From positions 62,001-126,000 of the forward strand of contig JACGXE010000008.1 in the NCBI GenBank assembly GCA_014138095.1: 64,000 nucleotides of DNA. The letters are read 5' to 3'. Position numbers and translations under genes: made by a program. The DNA is from Ochrobactrum sp. RH2CCR150. Its GTDB lineage: Bacteria > Pseudomonadota > Alphaproteobacteria > Rhizobiales > Rhizobiaceae. This document shows, in pieces, positions 17,419-26,540 of the stretch. Each line of letters starts with the position of its first letter. Position 1 is the first letter of the stretch. Under the pieces are notes generated by a model. It searched no databases. It was not told the DNA's origin and saw only the letters and a program-made list of their open reading frames with translations.

Positions 17419-17787
17419 TTACGAACCGGCGCGCGGCGCGATGCGCGAGGCCACCTGTTCCAGGCGCGATGCGACATCCGACAGCATGCCGGTCAGCGCA
17501 GCATCATTGCTGTCGGCACGGCTAAGGGCTTCATCGCGCGCACGGCGCAGCGTTTCGACTTCGCTCTCCAGACCGTTGATGCGCTTCTGCATTTCGGCCA
17601 TCTCGTCCATCACCATGATCCCGGCCATGACGGTCAGGCGCAGATCGCCGATCTCGCCGAAAGAAGACTTGAGATGCGTGACATATTGATCGAAACGGTC
17701 GGCAAGTCCGCTGAGGTGCTCTTCCTGCCCCTCATCGCACGCCATGCGATAAGCCTTGCCATCGATGGTTACGGTAACGGTCGCTAT
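17419..17787 (-). CDS. zapA: Cell division protein ZapA with apparent AUA (or AUC) start
   Basis: ZapA is a widely conserved protein that bundles FtsZ filaments at the division ring. The reading frame encodes ATVTVTIDGKAYRMACDEGQEE, the expected N-terminus with the first beta strands, then a long coiled coil (GIMVMDEMAEMQKRINGLESE). The codon at the expected start, 17785-17787, is ATA and the one before it is ATC. A perfect AGGAGG lies 5 nt before the ATA. The first in-frame ATG, at 17745, would remove 14 residues of the conserved domain. The SD overlaps the TAG stop of the upstream gene, suggesting coupling. Confidence 0.85.
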   Translation of the reverse strand: MATVTVTIDGKAYRMACDEGQEEHLSGLADRFDQYVTHLKSSFGEIGDLRLTVMAGIMVMDEMAEMQKRINGLESEVETLRRARDEALSRADSNDAALTGMLSDVASRLEQVASRIAPRAGS

Positions 17788-17796
17788 GATAGCCTC

Positions 17797-18069
17797 CTAT
17801 CGATCCAGAACGGCGCGGATGGTTTCCATCGCCGTGACAAGGCGCCGCGAAACTTCGCGGTTGGCAGCTTCAAGCCGTTCAGCACGGGCTTCGGACTGGT
17901 CGAGTTCCTGAGCGAGACGGCTGCGGTCAGCATTCATGCGCTGCACCTCTTCCTCGGCTTCGGCGAAATCGCCTTCCTTGTCCAGCCGCAGATCAACAGC
18001 GCCTTCGAGCGTGTTGAGTGCTTTTTCCAGCCGTTCCAAAACGTGCCTGAGGGTCGCTTCGGGTGCCAT
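17797..18069 (-). CDS. DUF4164-family small coiled-coil protein
   Basis: The 90-residue product is predicted almost wholly coiled coil (ATLRHVLERLEKALNTLEG, RLAQELDQSEARAERLEAAN). It sits immediately before zapA, with its TAG stop embedded in the zapA ribosome binding site. The conserved linkage in Rhizobiales suggests a cell division role, but no function is established. Confidence 0.8.
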   Translation of the reverse strand: MAPEATLRHVLERLEKALNTLEGAVDLRLDKEGDFAEAEEEVQRMNADRSRLAQELDQSEARAERLEAANREVSRRLVTAMETIRAVLDR

Positions 18070-18450
18070 CCATGTCCTTTCTGACGCCTTTTACCGGCAT
18101 CGAATCGCGTCTGCCGGACAGGCCTCTTTGAAAAGATTGTAATAATCGACCGCCGGATAAGCAACAAATGAGGTGTCCATATGAGCTTTCATGCACCGTT
18201 AATCGGTGCAAAAATGGCTTTTAAGGGATTGCCATACCGCTTTCCACAGAACTCAAACGATTAGTCGCAGACAGTTTATTGCCCAAAAGCCACGCATTTA
18301 TTGACTCCTCATGCGCAGGTGCTATGTGTCCCGGTGCCTTCTGGAGTACGGACCCGAAAAACGGAGGACGGTTTTCGGCGCCATTCGTGCTCAGCCAAAA
18401 GGCATCGCCGCAACCCCGTTAAACCCTCCCATGGAAAGACGGCTGAGACC

Positions 18451-20445
18451 ATGAGCAATTCCGACAAACAGAACCAGTTGGCCAACGCGATCCGCTTCCT
18501 CTCGATGGATGCAGTTGAGAAAGCCAATTCCGGCCACCCCGGCCTGCCGATGGGCGCAGCTGACATAGCGACGACGCTTTACACCCGCTTCCTTTCGCAC
18601 GACCCGCAGAACCCGCATTGGCCGGATCGCGACCGTTTCGTGCTTTCTGCCGGTCACGGCTCGATGCTGCTTTATTCGCTGCTCTATCTTTCGGGCTACG
18701 AAGACATCACTATCGATGAAATCAAGAATTTCCGCCAGCTCGGCGCACGTACCGCCGGTCACCCGGAATACGGTCATGCAGCCGGAATCGAAACGACGAC
18801 CGGCCCGCTCGGCCAGGGCATTGCCAATGCCGTCGGCATGGCGCTCTCCGAACGCATCCTGAACGCACAGTTCGGCGACAGCCTCGTCAACCACTACACC
18901 TATACGCTTGTTGGCGACGGCTGCCTCATGGAAGGCATCAGCCAGGAAGCCATTGCGCTTGCCGGTCACCTGAAGCTCAGCAAGCTGATCGTCTTCTGGG
19001 ACGACAACAACATTTCCATCGACGGCCCGATCTCGATGGCTGACAACACCAACCAGCCTGCCCGTTTCGCCGCTTCCGGCTGGAACACGCTGGCTGTTGA
19101 CGGTCACGATCAGGACGCCATCGCCAAGGCAATCGAACTGGCCAAGGTTTCCGACAAGCCGACCCTGATCGCCTGCAAGACGACCATCGGCTTCGGCGCA
19201 CCGAACAAGGCAGGCACCAACAAGGTGCATGGTTCGCCGCTGGGCGCTGAAGAAATTGCAGCCACCCGCAAGTCGCTTGGCTGGTCCGCAGAACCTTTCG
19301 TCGTTCCGGCTGAAGTTCTGGACGGATGGCGCGTGGCTGGCCTCAACGCCGCCAAGAAGCGTCAGGAATGGGAAAAGCGCTTTGCCGCTGCCGATCCGGA
19401 AACCCGTGCGGAATTCGAACGCCGCATGCGTGGCGATCTGCCTGCCGGTTTCGATGCAGCCATCGTCGAATACAAGAAGAAGCTTTCCGCTGAAAAGCCG
19501 AAGGTCGCCACCCGCAAGTCTTCGGAAATGGCGCTGGAAGTCATCAACGGCATCGTACCGGAAACCATCGGCGGCTCTGCCGATCTGACCGGTTCGAACA
19601 ATACGAAGACCAGCCAGACCAAGGCTGTCACGCCGGAAAACTACGGCGCCCGTTATGTTCATTACGGCATCCGCGAACTCGGCATGTCGGCTGCCATGAA
19701 CGGTATCACGCTGCATGGCGGCCTGATCCCTTATTCCGGCACCTTCCTGACCTTCTCGGATTATGCACGTCCGGCAATGCGTCTGTCCTCGCTGATGGGC
19801 ATCCGCGTCATCTATGTCATGACGCATGATTCCATCGGTCTGGGTGAAGATGGCCCGACCCACCAGCCGGTTGAACATCTGGCGGCACTGCGCGCCATTC
19901 CGAACCACAATGTCTTCCGTCCGGCAGACGCTGTGGAAACGGCGGAATGCTGGCAGATTGCCCTGCATTCGACCAAGACCCCATCCACGCTGGCTCTGAC
20001 CCGTCAAAACCTGCCGGTCGTTCGCACCGAGCATCGCGAAGAAAACCTCTCCGCTTATGGCGCTTACGAACTGGCGACCGCCAGCGACGACGCCAAGGTG
20101 ACGATCTTCGCCACCGGCTCGGAAGTGGAAATCGCACTCAAGGCCCGCGACCTTCTCGAAGGCAAGGGCATTGCCACGCGCGTTGTCTCGGTACCGTGCT
20201 TCGAACTGTTCGAAGGCCAGAGCGACGCCTACAAGCAGGCAACCATCGGCAATGCGCCGGTCAAGCTTGCTATTGAAGCGGCAATCTCGCTCGGCTGGGA
20301 ACGCTTCATCGGTGAAAACGGCGTATTTATCGGCATGAAGGGCTTCGGCGCTTCGGGCGAGATCAACGATCTCTACAAGCATTTCGGCATCACGGCGGAA
20401 CACGCCGCTGAAGCCGCGGAAAAGAAGCTTAACGCCGCAGCATGA
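18451..20445 (+). CDS. tkt: Transketolase
   Basis: Transketolase moves two-carbon units between sugar phosphates in the pentose phosphate pathway, using thiamine diphosphate. The 664-residue protein has [20 protein letters not shown], the ThDP motif [14 protein letters not shown], the DDNNISIDG metal site, and [16 protein letters not shown] plus [15 protein letters not shown] in the second domain. The ATG at 18451 matches the family start; upstream in-frame sequence is not conserved. It begins a cluster with gap and pgk. Confidence 0.96.
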   Translation: MSNSDKQNQLANAIRFLSMDAVEKANSGHPGLPMGAADIATTLYTRFLSHDPQNPHWPDRDRFVLSAGHGSMLLYSLLYLSGYEDITIDEIKNFRQLGARTAGHPEYGHAAGIETTTGPLGQGIANAVGMALSERILNAQFGDSLVNHYTYTLVGDGCLMEGISQEAIALAGHLKLSKLIVFWDDNNISIDGPISMADNTNQPARFAASGWNTLAVDGHDQDAIAKAIELAKVSDKPTLIACKTTIGFGAPNKAGTNKVHGSPLGAEEIAATRKSLGWSAEPFVVPAEVLDGWRVAGLNAAKKRQEWEKRFAAADPETRAEFERRMRGDLPAGFDAAIVEYKKKLSAEKPKVATRKSSEMALEVINGIVPETIGGSADLTGSNNTKTSQTKAVTPENYGARYVHYGIRELGMSAAMNGITLHGGLIPYSGTFLTFSDYARPAMRLSSLMGIRVIYVMTHDSIGLGEDGPTHQPVEHLAALRAIPNHNVFRPADAVETAECWQIALHSTKTPSTLALTRQNLPVVRTEHREENLSAYGAYELATASDDAKVTIFATGSEVEIALKARDLLEGKGIATRVVSVPCFELFEGQSDAYKQATIGNAPVKLAIEAAISLGWERFIGENGVFIGMKGFGASGEINDLYKHFGITAEHAAEAAEKKLNAAA

Positions 20446-20450
20446 TTTTT

Positions 20451-20485
20451 AAACGCCGGCGTCTAAAAAACGCCGGCGTTTAAGT
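20451..20485 (+). terminator. Hairpin terminator after tkt
   Basis: The 11-bp stem AAACGCCGGCG/CGCCGGCGTTT lies 5 bp after the tkt stop codon. The T-run that follows is short, so some readthrough into gap is possible. Confidence 0.7.
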
Positions 20486-20576
20486 TTCCAGTCTCTAGTT
20501 TTCGGGCCGGGAGTCCCTCACCGGCTGAATTATGAAGCACTGCAAGTGCAGTATCCTATCGGGAGATTTACAGAAA

Positions 20577-21584
20577 ATGGCAGTCCGCGTCGCAATCAAC
20601 GGTTTTGGCCGCATTGGCCGCAATGTTCTCCGCGCTATCGTGGAATCGGGCCGCACCGACATTCAGGTCGTCGCGATCAACGATCTCGGCCCGGTGGAAA
20701 CCAATGCGCATCTTCTGCGCTATGACAGCGTCCACGGCCGTTTCCCCAAGGAAGTAAAGGTCGCAGGCGACACCATCGACGTCGGCTATGGTCCGATCAA
20801 GGTGCACGCCGTTCGCAACCCGACCGAACTGCCGTGGAAGGAAGAAGGCGTCGACATCGCGCTCGAATGCACCGGCATTTTCACCGCGCGTGACAAGGCG
20901 GCAATGCATCTCGAAGCTGGCGCAAAGCGTGTTATCGTTTCGGCCCCTGCCGACGGCGCCGACCTGACGGTCGTTTTTGGCGTCAACCACGACAAGCTCA
21001 CCAAGGACCATCTGGTCATCTCCAACGCCTCCTGCACCACCAACTGCCTTGCGCCGGTGGCACAGGTTCTCAACGATGCCATCGGCATCGAAAAAGGCTT
21101 CATGACCACGATCCACTCCTACACGGGCGACCAGCCGACGCTGGACACCATGCACAAGGATCTCTACCGCGCTCGCGCGGCTGCCCTGTCCATGATCCCG
21201 ACCTCGACCGGTGCAGCCAAGGCTGTTGGTCTCGTTCTGCCGGAACTGAAGGGCAAGCTGGACGGCGTCGCCATCCGCGTACCGACCCCGAATGTCTCGG
21301 TCGTTGACCTGACCTTCATCGCCAAGCGTTCGACCACCGTGCAGGAAATCAACGACGCGATCCGCGCCGCTGCCAATGGCCGCCTCAAGGGCATCCTCGG
21401 CTACACGGACGAGCCGCTGGTTTCGCACGACTTCAACCACGATCCGCATTCCTCGGTCTTCCATATGGACCAGACCAAGGTCATGGACGGCACCATGGTT
21501 CGTATCCTGTCGTGGTACGACAATGAATGGGGTTTCTCCAACCGTATGGGCGACACCGCCGTCGCTCTCGGCAAGCTGATCTAA
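20577..21584 (+). CDS. gap: Glyceraldehyde-3-phosphate dehydrogenase
   Basis: The enzyme oxidises glyceraldehyde-3-phosphate to 1,3-bisphosphoglycerate with NAD+. The 335-residue product has the Rossmann start [17 protein letters not shown], the active-site motif [13 protein letters not shown] with the catalytic Cys, and [15 protein letters not shown] near the C-terminus. The ATG at 20577 follows GGGAGA at about 10 nt. It lies between tkt and a glycolipid-binding-like gene, with pgk beyond. Confidence 0.97.
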   Translation: MAVRVAINGFGRIGRNVLRAIVESGRTDIQVVAINDLGPVETNAHLLRYDSVHGRFPKEVKVAGDTIDVGYGPIKVHAVRNPTELPWKEEGVDIALECTGIFTARDKAAMHLEAGAKRVIVSAPADGADLTVVFGVNHDKLTKDHLVISNASCTTNCLAPVAQVLNDAIGIEKGFMTTIHSYTGDQPTLDTMHKDLYRARAAALSMIPTSTGAAKAVGLVLPELKGKLDGVAIRVPTPNVSVVDLTFIAKRSTTVQEINDAIRAAANGRLKGILGYTDEPLVSHDFNHDPHSSVFHMDQTKVMDGTMVRILSWYDNEWGFSNRMGDTAVALGKLI

Positions 21585-21600
21585 GCCTCGTGGCCTGACT

Positions 21601-22170
21601 ATGTTTCGCGCCCTTCTCCCCACTGTCGCCCGCTGGCGCCCGCTGGAAGGAGAAGGGCTCGAACATTTGAATCTTGCGCCCTCGGGTCGCAATATTCATG
21701 CCGAAAGCGTGGTGATCGGCAATCGCGGCGGCGATGCTTACGGCGTCCGATACAGCATTGACTGCGACAGCACCTGGCGCGTTCTTCATTTCCTTATCGA
21801 GACCACATCCGGCCAAAGGCTGGAACTCTCCTCCAATGGCGAAGGCCATTGGCAGGCGATGAACGGCGATTCTCTGCCGGAATTCGACGGTTGTATCGAT
21901 ATCGATCTGGCAGGTACGCCCTTCACCAACTCACTGCCAATACGCAGGCTTGGCCTGACACCGGAAAGCGGCATCGTTCAGCTCGACATGCTTTATGTGC
22001 CGTTCGACAGTTTTCAGCCGCTGCGCGACAGGCAGCGTTATAGCTGTCTGGAAGAAGGCAGACTCTATCGTTACGCGGCGGCGGACCGCACTTTCACCGC
22101 CGATCTTCCCGTCGATGAAGACGGGCTTGTCACCGATTATCCAACCCTTTTCCAGCGATTGCCCGTTTAA
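21601..22170 (+). CDS. Putative glycolipid-binding domain protein (DUF1089)
   Basis: The 189-residue protein resembles the family of putative glycolipid-binding proteins: [20 protein letters not shown] at the start, [20 protein letters not shown] in the middle, [12 protein letters not shown] and [20 protein letters not shown] toward the end. It has no signal peptide. It starts 16 bp after gap and 61 bp before pgk, so it probably shares their transcript although no glycolytic role is known. Confidence 0.75.
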   Translation: MFRALLPTVARWRPLEGEGLEHLNLAPSGRNIHAESVVIGNRGGDAYGVRYSIDCDSTWRVLHFLIETTSGQRLELSSNGEGHWQAMNGDSLPEFDGCIDIDLAGTPFTNSLPIRRLGLTPESGIVQLDMLYVPFDSFQPLRDRQRYSCLEEGRLYRYAAADRTFTADLPVDEDGLVTDYPTLFQRLPV

Positions 22171-22231
22171 GCCACGCTATCCGACCGATAGAAGCTTTGC
22201 GAAGCGCCGGAACAAGCCAGGGAGAAAACTT

Positions 22232-23422
22232 ATGGGTTTCCGCACTCTCGACGATGCCGACGTCAAATCCAAACGTGTTCTGGTCCGCGTTGACCTCAAT
22301 GTGCCGATGGCCAACGGACAGGTGACCGATCTCACCCGCATCGAGCGCATCGTTCCAACGATTGCCGAACTGTCGAAGAAGGGCGCAAAGGTCATTCTGC
22401 TCGCCCATTTCGGTCGTCCGAAAGGCGTTGCTTCCGACGAAAATTCGCTGAAGCATGTTGTGAAGCCGCTCGCCAAGGTTCTTGGTCATGGCGTCCATTT
22501 TGCGGAAGACAGCATCGGCGAAAAGGCCAAGGCCGCTGTCGATGCGCTGAAGGACGGTGACGTTCTGCTGTTGGAAAACACCCGTTTCCACAAGGGCGAA
22601 GAAAAGAACGATCCCGAATTCGTCAAGGCGCTGGCCGCCAATGGCGATCTCTACGTCAACGACGCTTTCTCGGCAGCCCACCGCGCCCATGCGTCGACCG
22701 AAGGTCTGGCCCATGTGTTGCCCGCTTTTGCCGGTCGCGCCATGCAGGCTGAACTGGAAGCACTGGAAAAGGGCCTCGGCAATCCGGCCCGTCCGGTTGT
22801 CGCCATTGTCGGCGGCGCGAAGGTTTCGACCAAGCTCGACCTCCTGTCGAACCTCGTCGAGAAAGTCGATGCGCTGGTGATCGGCGGCGGCATGGCCAAC
22901 ACCTTCCTCGCCGCACAGGGCCACGATGTCGGCAAATCGCTCTGCGAACATGATCTCGCCCATACGGCGCGTGAAATCATGGCCAAGGCCGAAACAACAA
23001 AATGCGCCATCATCCTGCCGGTCGATGCGGTTGTGGGTTGGCACTTTGCCGCCGACACGCCAAACAAGACCTATGGCGTCGATGCTGTGCCAAGCGATGG
23101 CATGATCCTCGATGCAGGCGCATTGTCGACCGATCTGATCGCATCGGCCATCGACGATGCGGCAACGCTGGTCTGGAACGGCCCGCTCGGCGCATTTGAA
23201 CTGCGTCCGTTCGACACGGCAACGGTCAAGACCGCAAAGCATGTCGCGGCCCGCACCAAGGCAGGCAAGCTTGTTTCGGTCGGCGGCGGCGGCGATACGG
23301 TTGCAGCGCTGAACCATGCCGGTGTGGCCGACGACTTCACCTATATCTCGACAGCAGGCGGCGCTTTCCTCGAATGGATGGAAGGCAAGCCGCTTCCCGG
23401 CGTCGATGTACTGAAGAAATAG
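22232..23422 (+). CDS. pgk: Phosphoglycerate kinase
   Basis: The enzyme transfers phosphate from 1,3-bisphosphoglycerate to ADP. The 396-residue product has [18 protein letters not shown] near the start, [10 protein letters not shown], the hinge region [25 protein letters not shown] and the nucleotide loop [12 protein letters not shown]. The ATG at 22232 follows GGGAGA. Its TAG stop codon lies at the very edge of a RIME-like repeat. Confidence 0.97.
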   Translation: MGFRTLDDADVKSKRVLVRVDLNVPMANGQVTDLTRIERIVPTIAELSKKGAKVILLAHFGRPKGVASDENSLKHVVKPLAKVLGHGVHFAEDSIGEKAKAAVDALKDGDVLLLENTRFHKGEEKNDPEFVKALAANGDLYVNDAFSAAHRAHASTEGLAHVLPAFAGRAMQAELEALEKGLGNPARPVVAIVGGAKVSTKLDLLSNLVEKVDALVIGGGMANTFLAAQGHDVGKSLCEHDLAHTAREIMAKAETTKCAIILPVDAVVGWHFAADTPNKTYGVDAVPSDGMILDAGALSTDLIASAIDDAATLVWNGPLGAFELRPFDTATVKTAKHVAARTKAGKLVSVGGGGDTVAALNHAGVADDFTYISTAGGAFLEWMEGKPLPGVDVLKK

Positions 23423-23474
23423 AGTATTTCCAGCAAAAGTCCGTAGCAGTTTTGCGTAGGGCAATGCGCAAGAA
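23420..23474 (-). repeat. Half copy of RIME-like repeat at the end of pgk
   Basis: The segment beginning TAGAGTATTTCCAGCAAAAG is a diverged copy of the repeat half at 2765-2816 and, in inverse orientation, of that at 51236-51290. The first three bases are the stop codon of pgk. Confidence 0.7.
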
Positions 23475-23480
23475 CAAATG

Positions 23481-23508
23481 AAAAGGCCCCGGAAACGGGG
23501 CCTTTTTT
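23481..23508. terminator. Bidirectional terminator between pgk and the PQQ dehydrogenase
   Basis: The stem AAAGGCCCCG/CGGGGCCTTT with a GAAA loop is followed by T residues on the plus strand and preceded by A residues, so it can serve both convergent genes. Confidence 0.9.
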
Positions 23509-23511
23509 ATC

Positions 23512-24660
23512 TCACGATTTCGGCGTCAGTTTCAAAAGGCGTCCCGGGTCATCATCTTCGATCAGCCAGATCGCGCCATCTGGGCCAATGGTCACGTCGC
23601 GGATGCGATTGCCCATATCGAAGCGCTGCGCCTCATCAGGCTGGCCTTTGCTGTCGAATGTAACCCGCAGAAGCGCCATGGAAGAAAGACCCGCGATCAG
23701 GGCCGAACCGTCCCAGGACTTGAACATGTCGCCCTTGTAGAAAACCAGACCGCCCGGCGAAATCACCGGCGTCCAGTAGAGCAATGGCGCTTCGAATTCC
23801 GGACGGGTACTGTGACGCGGGATCGGCCTGCCGCTGTAGTTGTCGCCGTTGGAAACCAGCGGCCAGCCATAATTGAGACCGGGTTTGATCAGATTGAACT
23901 CGTCGCCGCCTCTCGGACCCATCTCGTTTTCCCAGAGCTTGCCATCCGGCGCGAAGGCCAGCCCATAAGGATTGCGGTGGCCGGTGGTCCAGGTCAGGCC
24001 ACGAATGCCGCCCTCATCCGCATGCGGATTGTCTTGCGGCACGGACCCGTCCAGATTCATGCGCAGGATCTTGCCCATTGGGGCTTTGTCATCCTGTGCG
24101 GTGGCAGGCTGCATACGTTCACCGACCGAAAGGAACAAGTGCTTGCCATCGGGCGCAAAGGCGATCTTTCCGCCCGGTTGCCCGCCCTTGGCAACCAAAT
24201 CCTGCTTCCACAGCGTCGTCACATCTTCAAGCGCGGCCTTGCCGTCGCTCTCGGCCAGTTTGGCCTGTGCCAGCACGACACTGCTCCCGCCGTCAGCGGG
24301 CTCGTTATAGGTAAAATAAAGCGCCTTGCTCTTCGCGAAATCAGGCGCTGGCTCCACATCGAGCAAACCGTTCTGTCCGCCAAAGGCGACCTCGGGCACG
24401 CCGGATATTTCCGTCTTTTTCCCCGCCTCAGTGGCGATGAACATCTTGCCGGGCTTTTCGGTCACAACCAGACGGCCATCGGGCAGGAAGGCGATCGCCC
24501 AAGGCGTGCTGAACTCCGCAACGCTTGTCACGGTAAAGGGCAACTCGGCCTCAGCCTTGCGGTCGCCCGCATTGATACTGGCGGACCAGGCGGAATGGAT
24601 CGGAACAGATGCCACCGATGCGGCGAGTGCAAATAGCAGGCTGAGGTGAGCAGGGCGCAT
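23512..24660 (-). CDS. Exported PQQ-dependent sugar dehydrogenase (soluble aldose dehydrogenase type)
   Basis: The 382-residue product has a signal peptide (HLSLLFALAASVASVPIHSAWS) and a six-bladed beta-propeller like soluble glucose/aldose dehydrogenases. Landmarks are TPWAIAFLPDGRLVVTEKPG, GGQNGLLDVEPAPDF, GHRNPYGLAFAPDGKLWENEMGPRGGDE and LNYGWPLVSNG. It probably oxidises sugars in the periplasm with PQQ and Ca2+. It is convergent with pgk. The ATG at 24660 follows GGAGAAGAC. Confidence 0.88.
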   Translation of the reverse strand: MRPAHLSLLFALAASVASVPIHSAWSASINAGDRKAEAELPFTVTSVAEFSTPWAIAFLPDGRLVVTEKPGKMFIATEAGKKTEISGVPEVAFGGQNGLLDVEPAPDFAKSKALYFTYNEPADGGSSVVLAQAKLAESDGKAALEDVTTLWKQDLVAKGGQPGGKIAFAPDGKHLFLSVGERMQPATAQDDKAPMGKILRMNLDGSVPQDNPHADEGGIRGLTWTTGHRNPYGLAFAPDGKLWENEMGPRGGDEFNLIKPGLNYGWPLVSNGDNYSGRPIPRHSTRPEFEAPLLYWTPVISPGGLVFYKGDMFKSWDGSALIAGLSSMALLRVTFDSKGQPDEAQRFDMGNRIRDVTIGPDGAIWLIEDDDPGRLLKLTPKS

Positions 24661-24944
24661 GTCTTCTCCTCGGAGGCTTTGACGATGAGAATGGCAGGTC
24701 ATTGTTACATGGGGTCTTGTCGCCCAGATGAAACCCCTCATCGAAAAAACCTTGAGCAGGCATCATCCGACAGACGGAAAGAAAACTTGTCCGATCTAAA
24801 TCGTTTGAAAAAATTTCAATCGTTTCAAGCAGTTGCGCCGCCATATTTTTTGCCGAACACTTCTGCTATCGCCGATGAGCCATCAATTTCCAATGCCGAC
24901 GGACGCTCTATCCGGTCGGCTTGGCCTGAAGAGGAGCTGTATGA

Positions 24945-25970
24945 ATGACCGAACGTCTCGAAGATATTGCGATTGCCTTGGTCGCTTCCGGAAAAGGGCT
25001 TCTGGCCGCTGATGAAAGCTCTGGAACCATCAAGAAGCGCTTCGATTCTATCAATCTGGCATCCTCAGAAGACACACGCCGCGACTATCGCGAGATGCTC
25101 TTTCGCGCCGACGATGCGATGAAGAACTACATTTCGGGCGTCATCCTTTACGATGAAACCATCCGCCAGAAAGCCAAGGACGGCACGCCGCTCACCGATA
25201 TCATTCGCAATGCGGGTTCGATTCCGGGCATCAAGGTCGATGCCGGTGCTAAACCGCTTGCCGGTTTTCCGGGTGAAACGATCACCGAAGGTCTGGACGG
25301 CCTGCGCGAACGTTTGAATGAATATTACGGCTTCGGCGCGCGCTTTGCCAAATGGCGCGGCGTTATCTCAATCTCCGACACTCTGCCGACATGGGGTGCG
25401 GTCAGGCAGAATGCACAGGCGCTGGCGCGCTATGCAGCGCTTTGTCAGGAAGCTGGCATCGTGCCGATCGTCGAGCCGGAAGTTCTGATGGACGGCCAAC
25501 CGGGTGATCACAACATCGACCGCTGCTATGAAGTGACAGAACTGGTTTTGAAAACCGTCTTCGCCGAGCTTTATGACGCCCGCGTCAAGCTCGAAGGCAT
25601 GATCCTCAAGCCGAACATGATCATAGACGGCAAGAATGCGCGGAAGGCTTCGGTTGAAGAGGTTGCGGAAAAGACTGTGCGCTGTTTCCTGAACACCGTC
25701 CCTGCCGCAGTTCCGGGCATCGCCTTCCTGTCGGGCGGACAGACGGGCGAAGAAGCCACCGCGCATCTCTCAGCCATGAATGCCGCTTATGAGATGCCGT
25801 GGAAAATGACCTTCTCTTACGGACGCGCCTTGCAGGCGGCAGCCCTTGAAGCATGGGGCGGCAAGCCGGAAAATGTCGCTGCCGGTCAGCGCGCCTTCAC
25901 CCACCGTGCCCGTATGAACAGCCTTGCCGCAACCGGCGGCTGGAAAAAAGAACTCGAAAAGGCTGCCTGA
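24945..25970 (+). CDS. fba: Class I fructose-bisphosphate aldolase
   Basis: The enzyme cleaves fructose-1,6-bisphosphate by a Schiff-base mechanism. The 341-residue product has LVASGKGLLAADESSGTIKKRF at the start, VEPEVLMDGQPGDHNIDRC, the active-site Lys region LEGMILKPNMI and SGGQTGEEATAHLSAMN. This is the class I (animal-like) form, not the metal-dependent class II. It follows pgk by 1.5 kb, with the PQQ dehydrogenase gene between them on the other strand. Confidence 0.96.
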   Translation: MTERLEDIAIALVASGKGLLAADESSGTIKKRFDSINLASSEDTRRDYREMLFRADDAMKNYISGVILYDETIRQKAKDGTPLTDIIRNAGSIPGIKVDAGAKPLAGFPGETITEGLDGLRERLNEYYGFGARFAKWRGVISISDTLPTWGAVRQNAQALARYAALCQEAGIVPIVEPEVLMDGQPGDHNIDRCYEVTELVLKTVFAELYDARVKLEGMILKPNMIIDGKNARKASVEEVAEKTVRCFLNTVPAAVPGIAFLSGGQTGEEATAHLSAMNAAYEMPWKMTFSYGRALQAAALEAWGGKPENVAAGQRAFTHRARMNSLAATGGWKKELEKAA

Positions 25971-25996
25971 TCCATTTCAGAGCCAGAGACATGAAG

Positions 25997-26023
25997 AAAG
26001 CCCGGTTTCAACCGGGCTTTTCT
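25997..26023 (+). terminator. Rho-independent terminator of fba
   Basis: The stem AAAGCCCGGT/ACCGGGCTTT with loop TTCA is followed by TCT, 27 bp after the stop codon. Confidence 0.85.
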
Positions 26024-26186
26024 ATGATTCGCGGAAATGAAAACCGACCGCCAGCGACATGACGAACAAGGCGATGACGGCAATTTTCCAAAAATCGCCA
26101 CGGCGCTTCAATCCCGGCAAGCCGAGCGGTTTGATGATGTGCAGTCCCATCAGCAGGACAAGCAGCACAGGCAGTACTTTGGTCAC
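26022..26186 (-). CDS. Small two-helix membrane protein, function unknown
   Basis: A GTG start at 26186 preceded by GGAGGGGAGAGG gives a 54-residue protein with two hydrophobic segments (VLPVLLVLLMGLHIIKPLGL and IAVIALFVMSLAVGFHF) separated by a basic KRRGDFWK loop. No family was recognised. Its TAG stop overlaps the end of the fba terminator. Confidence 0.55.
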   Translation of the reverse strand: MTKVLPVLLVLLMGLHIIKPLGLPGLKRRGDFWKIAVIALFVMSLAVGFHFRES

Positions 26187-26540
26187 GGGCGACACCTCTC
26201 CCCTCCTTGTGACGCAGGTGCTTGCAAGCTGCAAGCACTCTTGCTGATGCTCGTCTCGAAAAACGCGAACCGGCGATCCAGTTAAGATGCGCGTAAAAAC
26301 AAACAATTAGAGCGCCCTCAAAATGCCGCCGCTTTATGTTTCGATCTTCATCTTAAGTCCCATGGACGAAACTTTATGGCTCGGCGTAAATTGAGGATGG
26401 AGGAGATGAAAGCGCACTGAGAAATCCGGGAGGATATCGGTCTGAGGAGGCCGCTCGCGCGCTGACATCTGATGAAAAATCGTATCATGAAACGCCCGTT
26501 ATGCGGGCGCTGCGTGGTACGTGTTTCTGGGAGGAACAGC

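Noticed and set aside
18391-20403. Long reading frame on the minus strand opposite tkt (about 670 codons), and a similar one opposite prpE at 26499-28466
   Set aside because: Both mirror a clear housekeeping gene in a GC-rich genome, show Cys/His/Arg-rich composition with no domain, and have no ribosome binding site.
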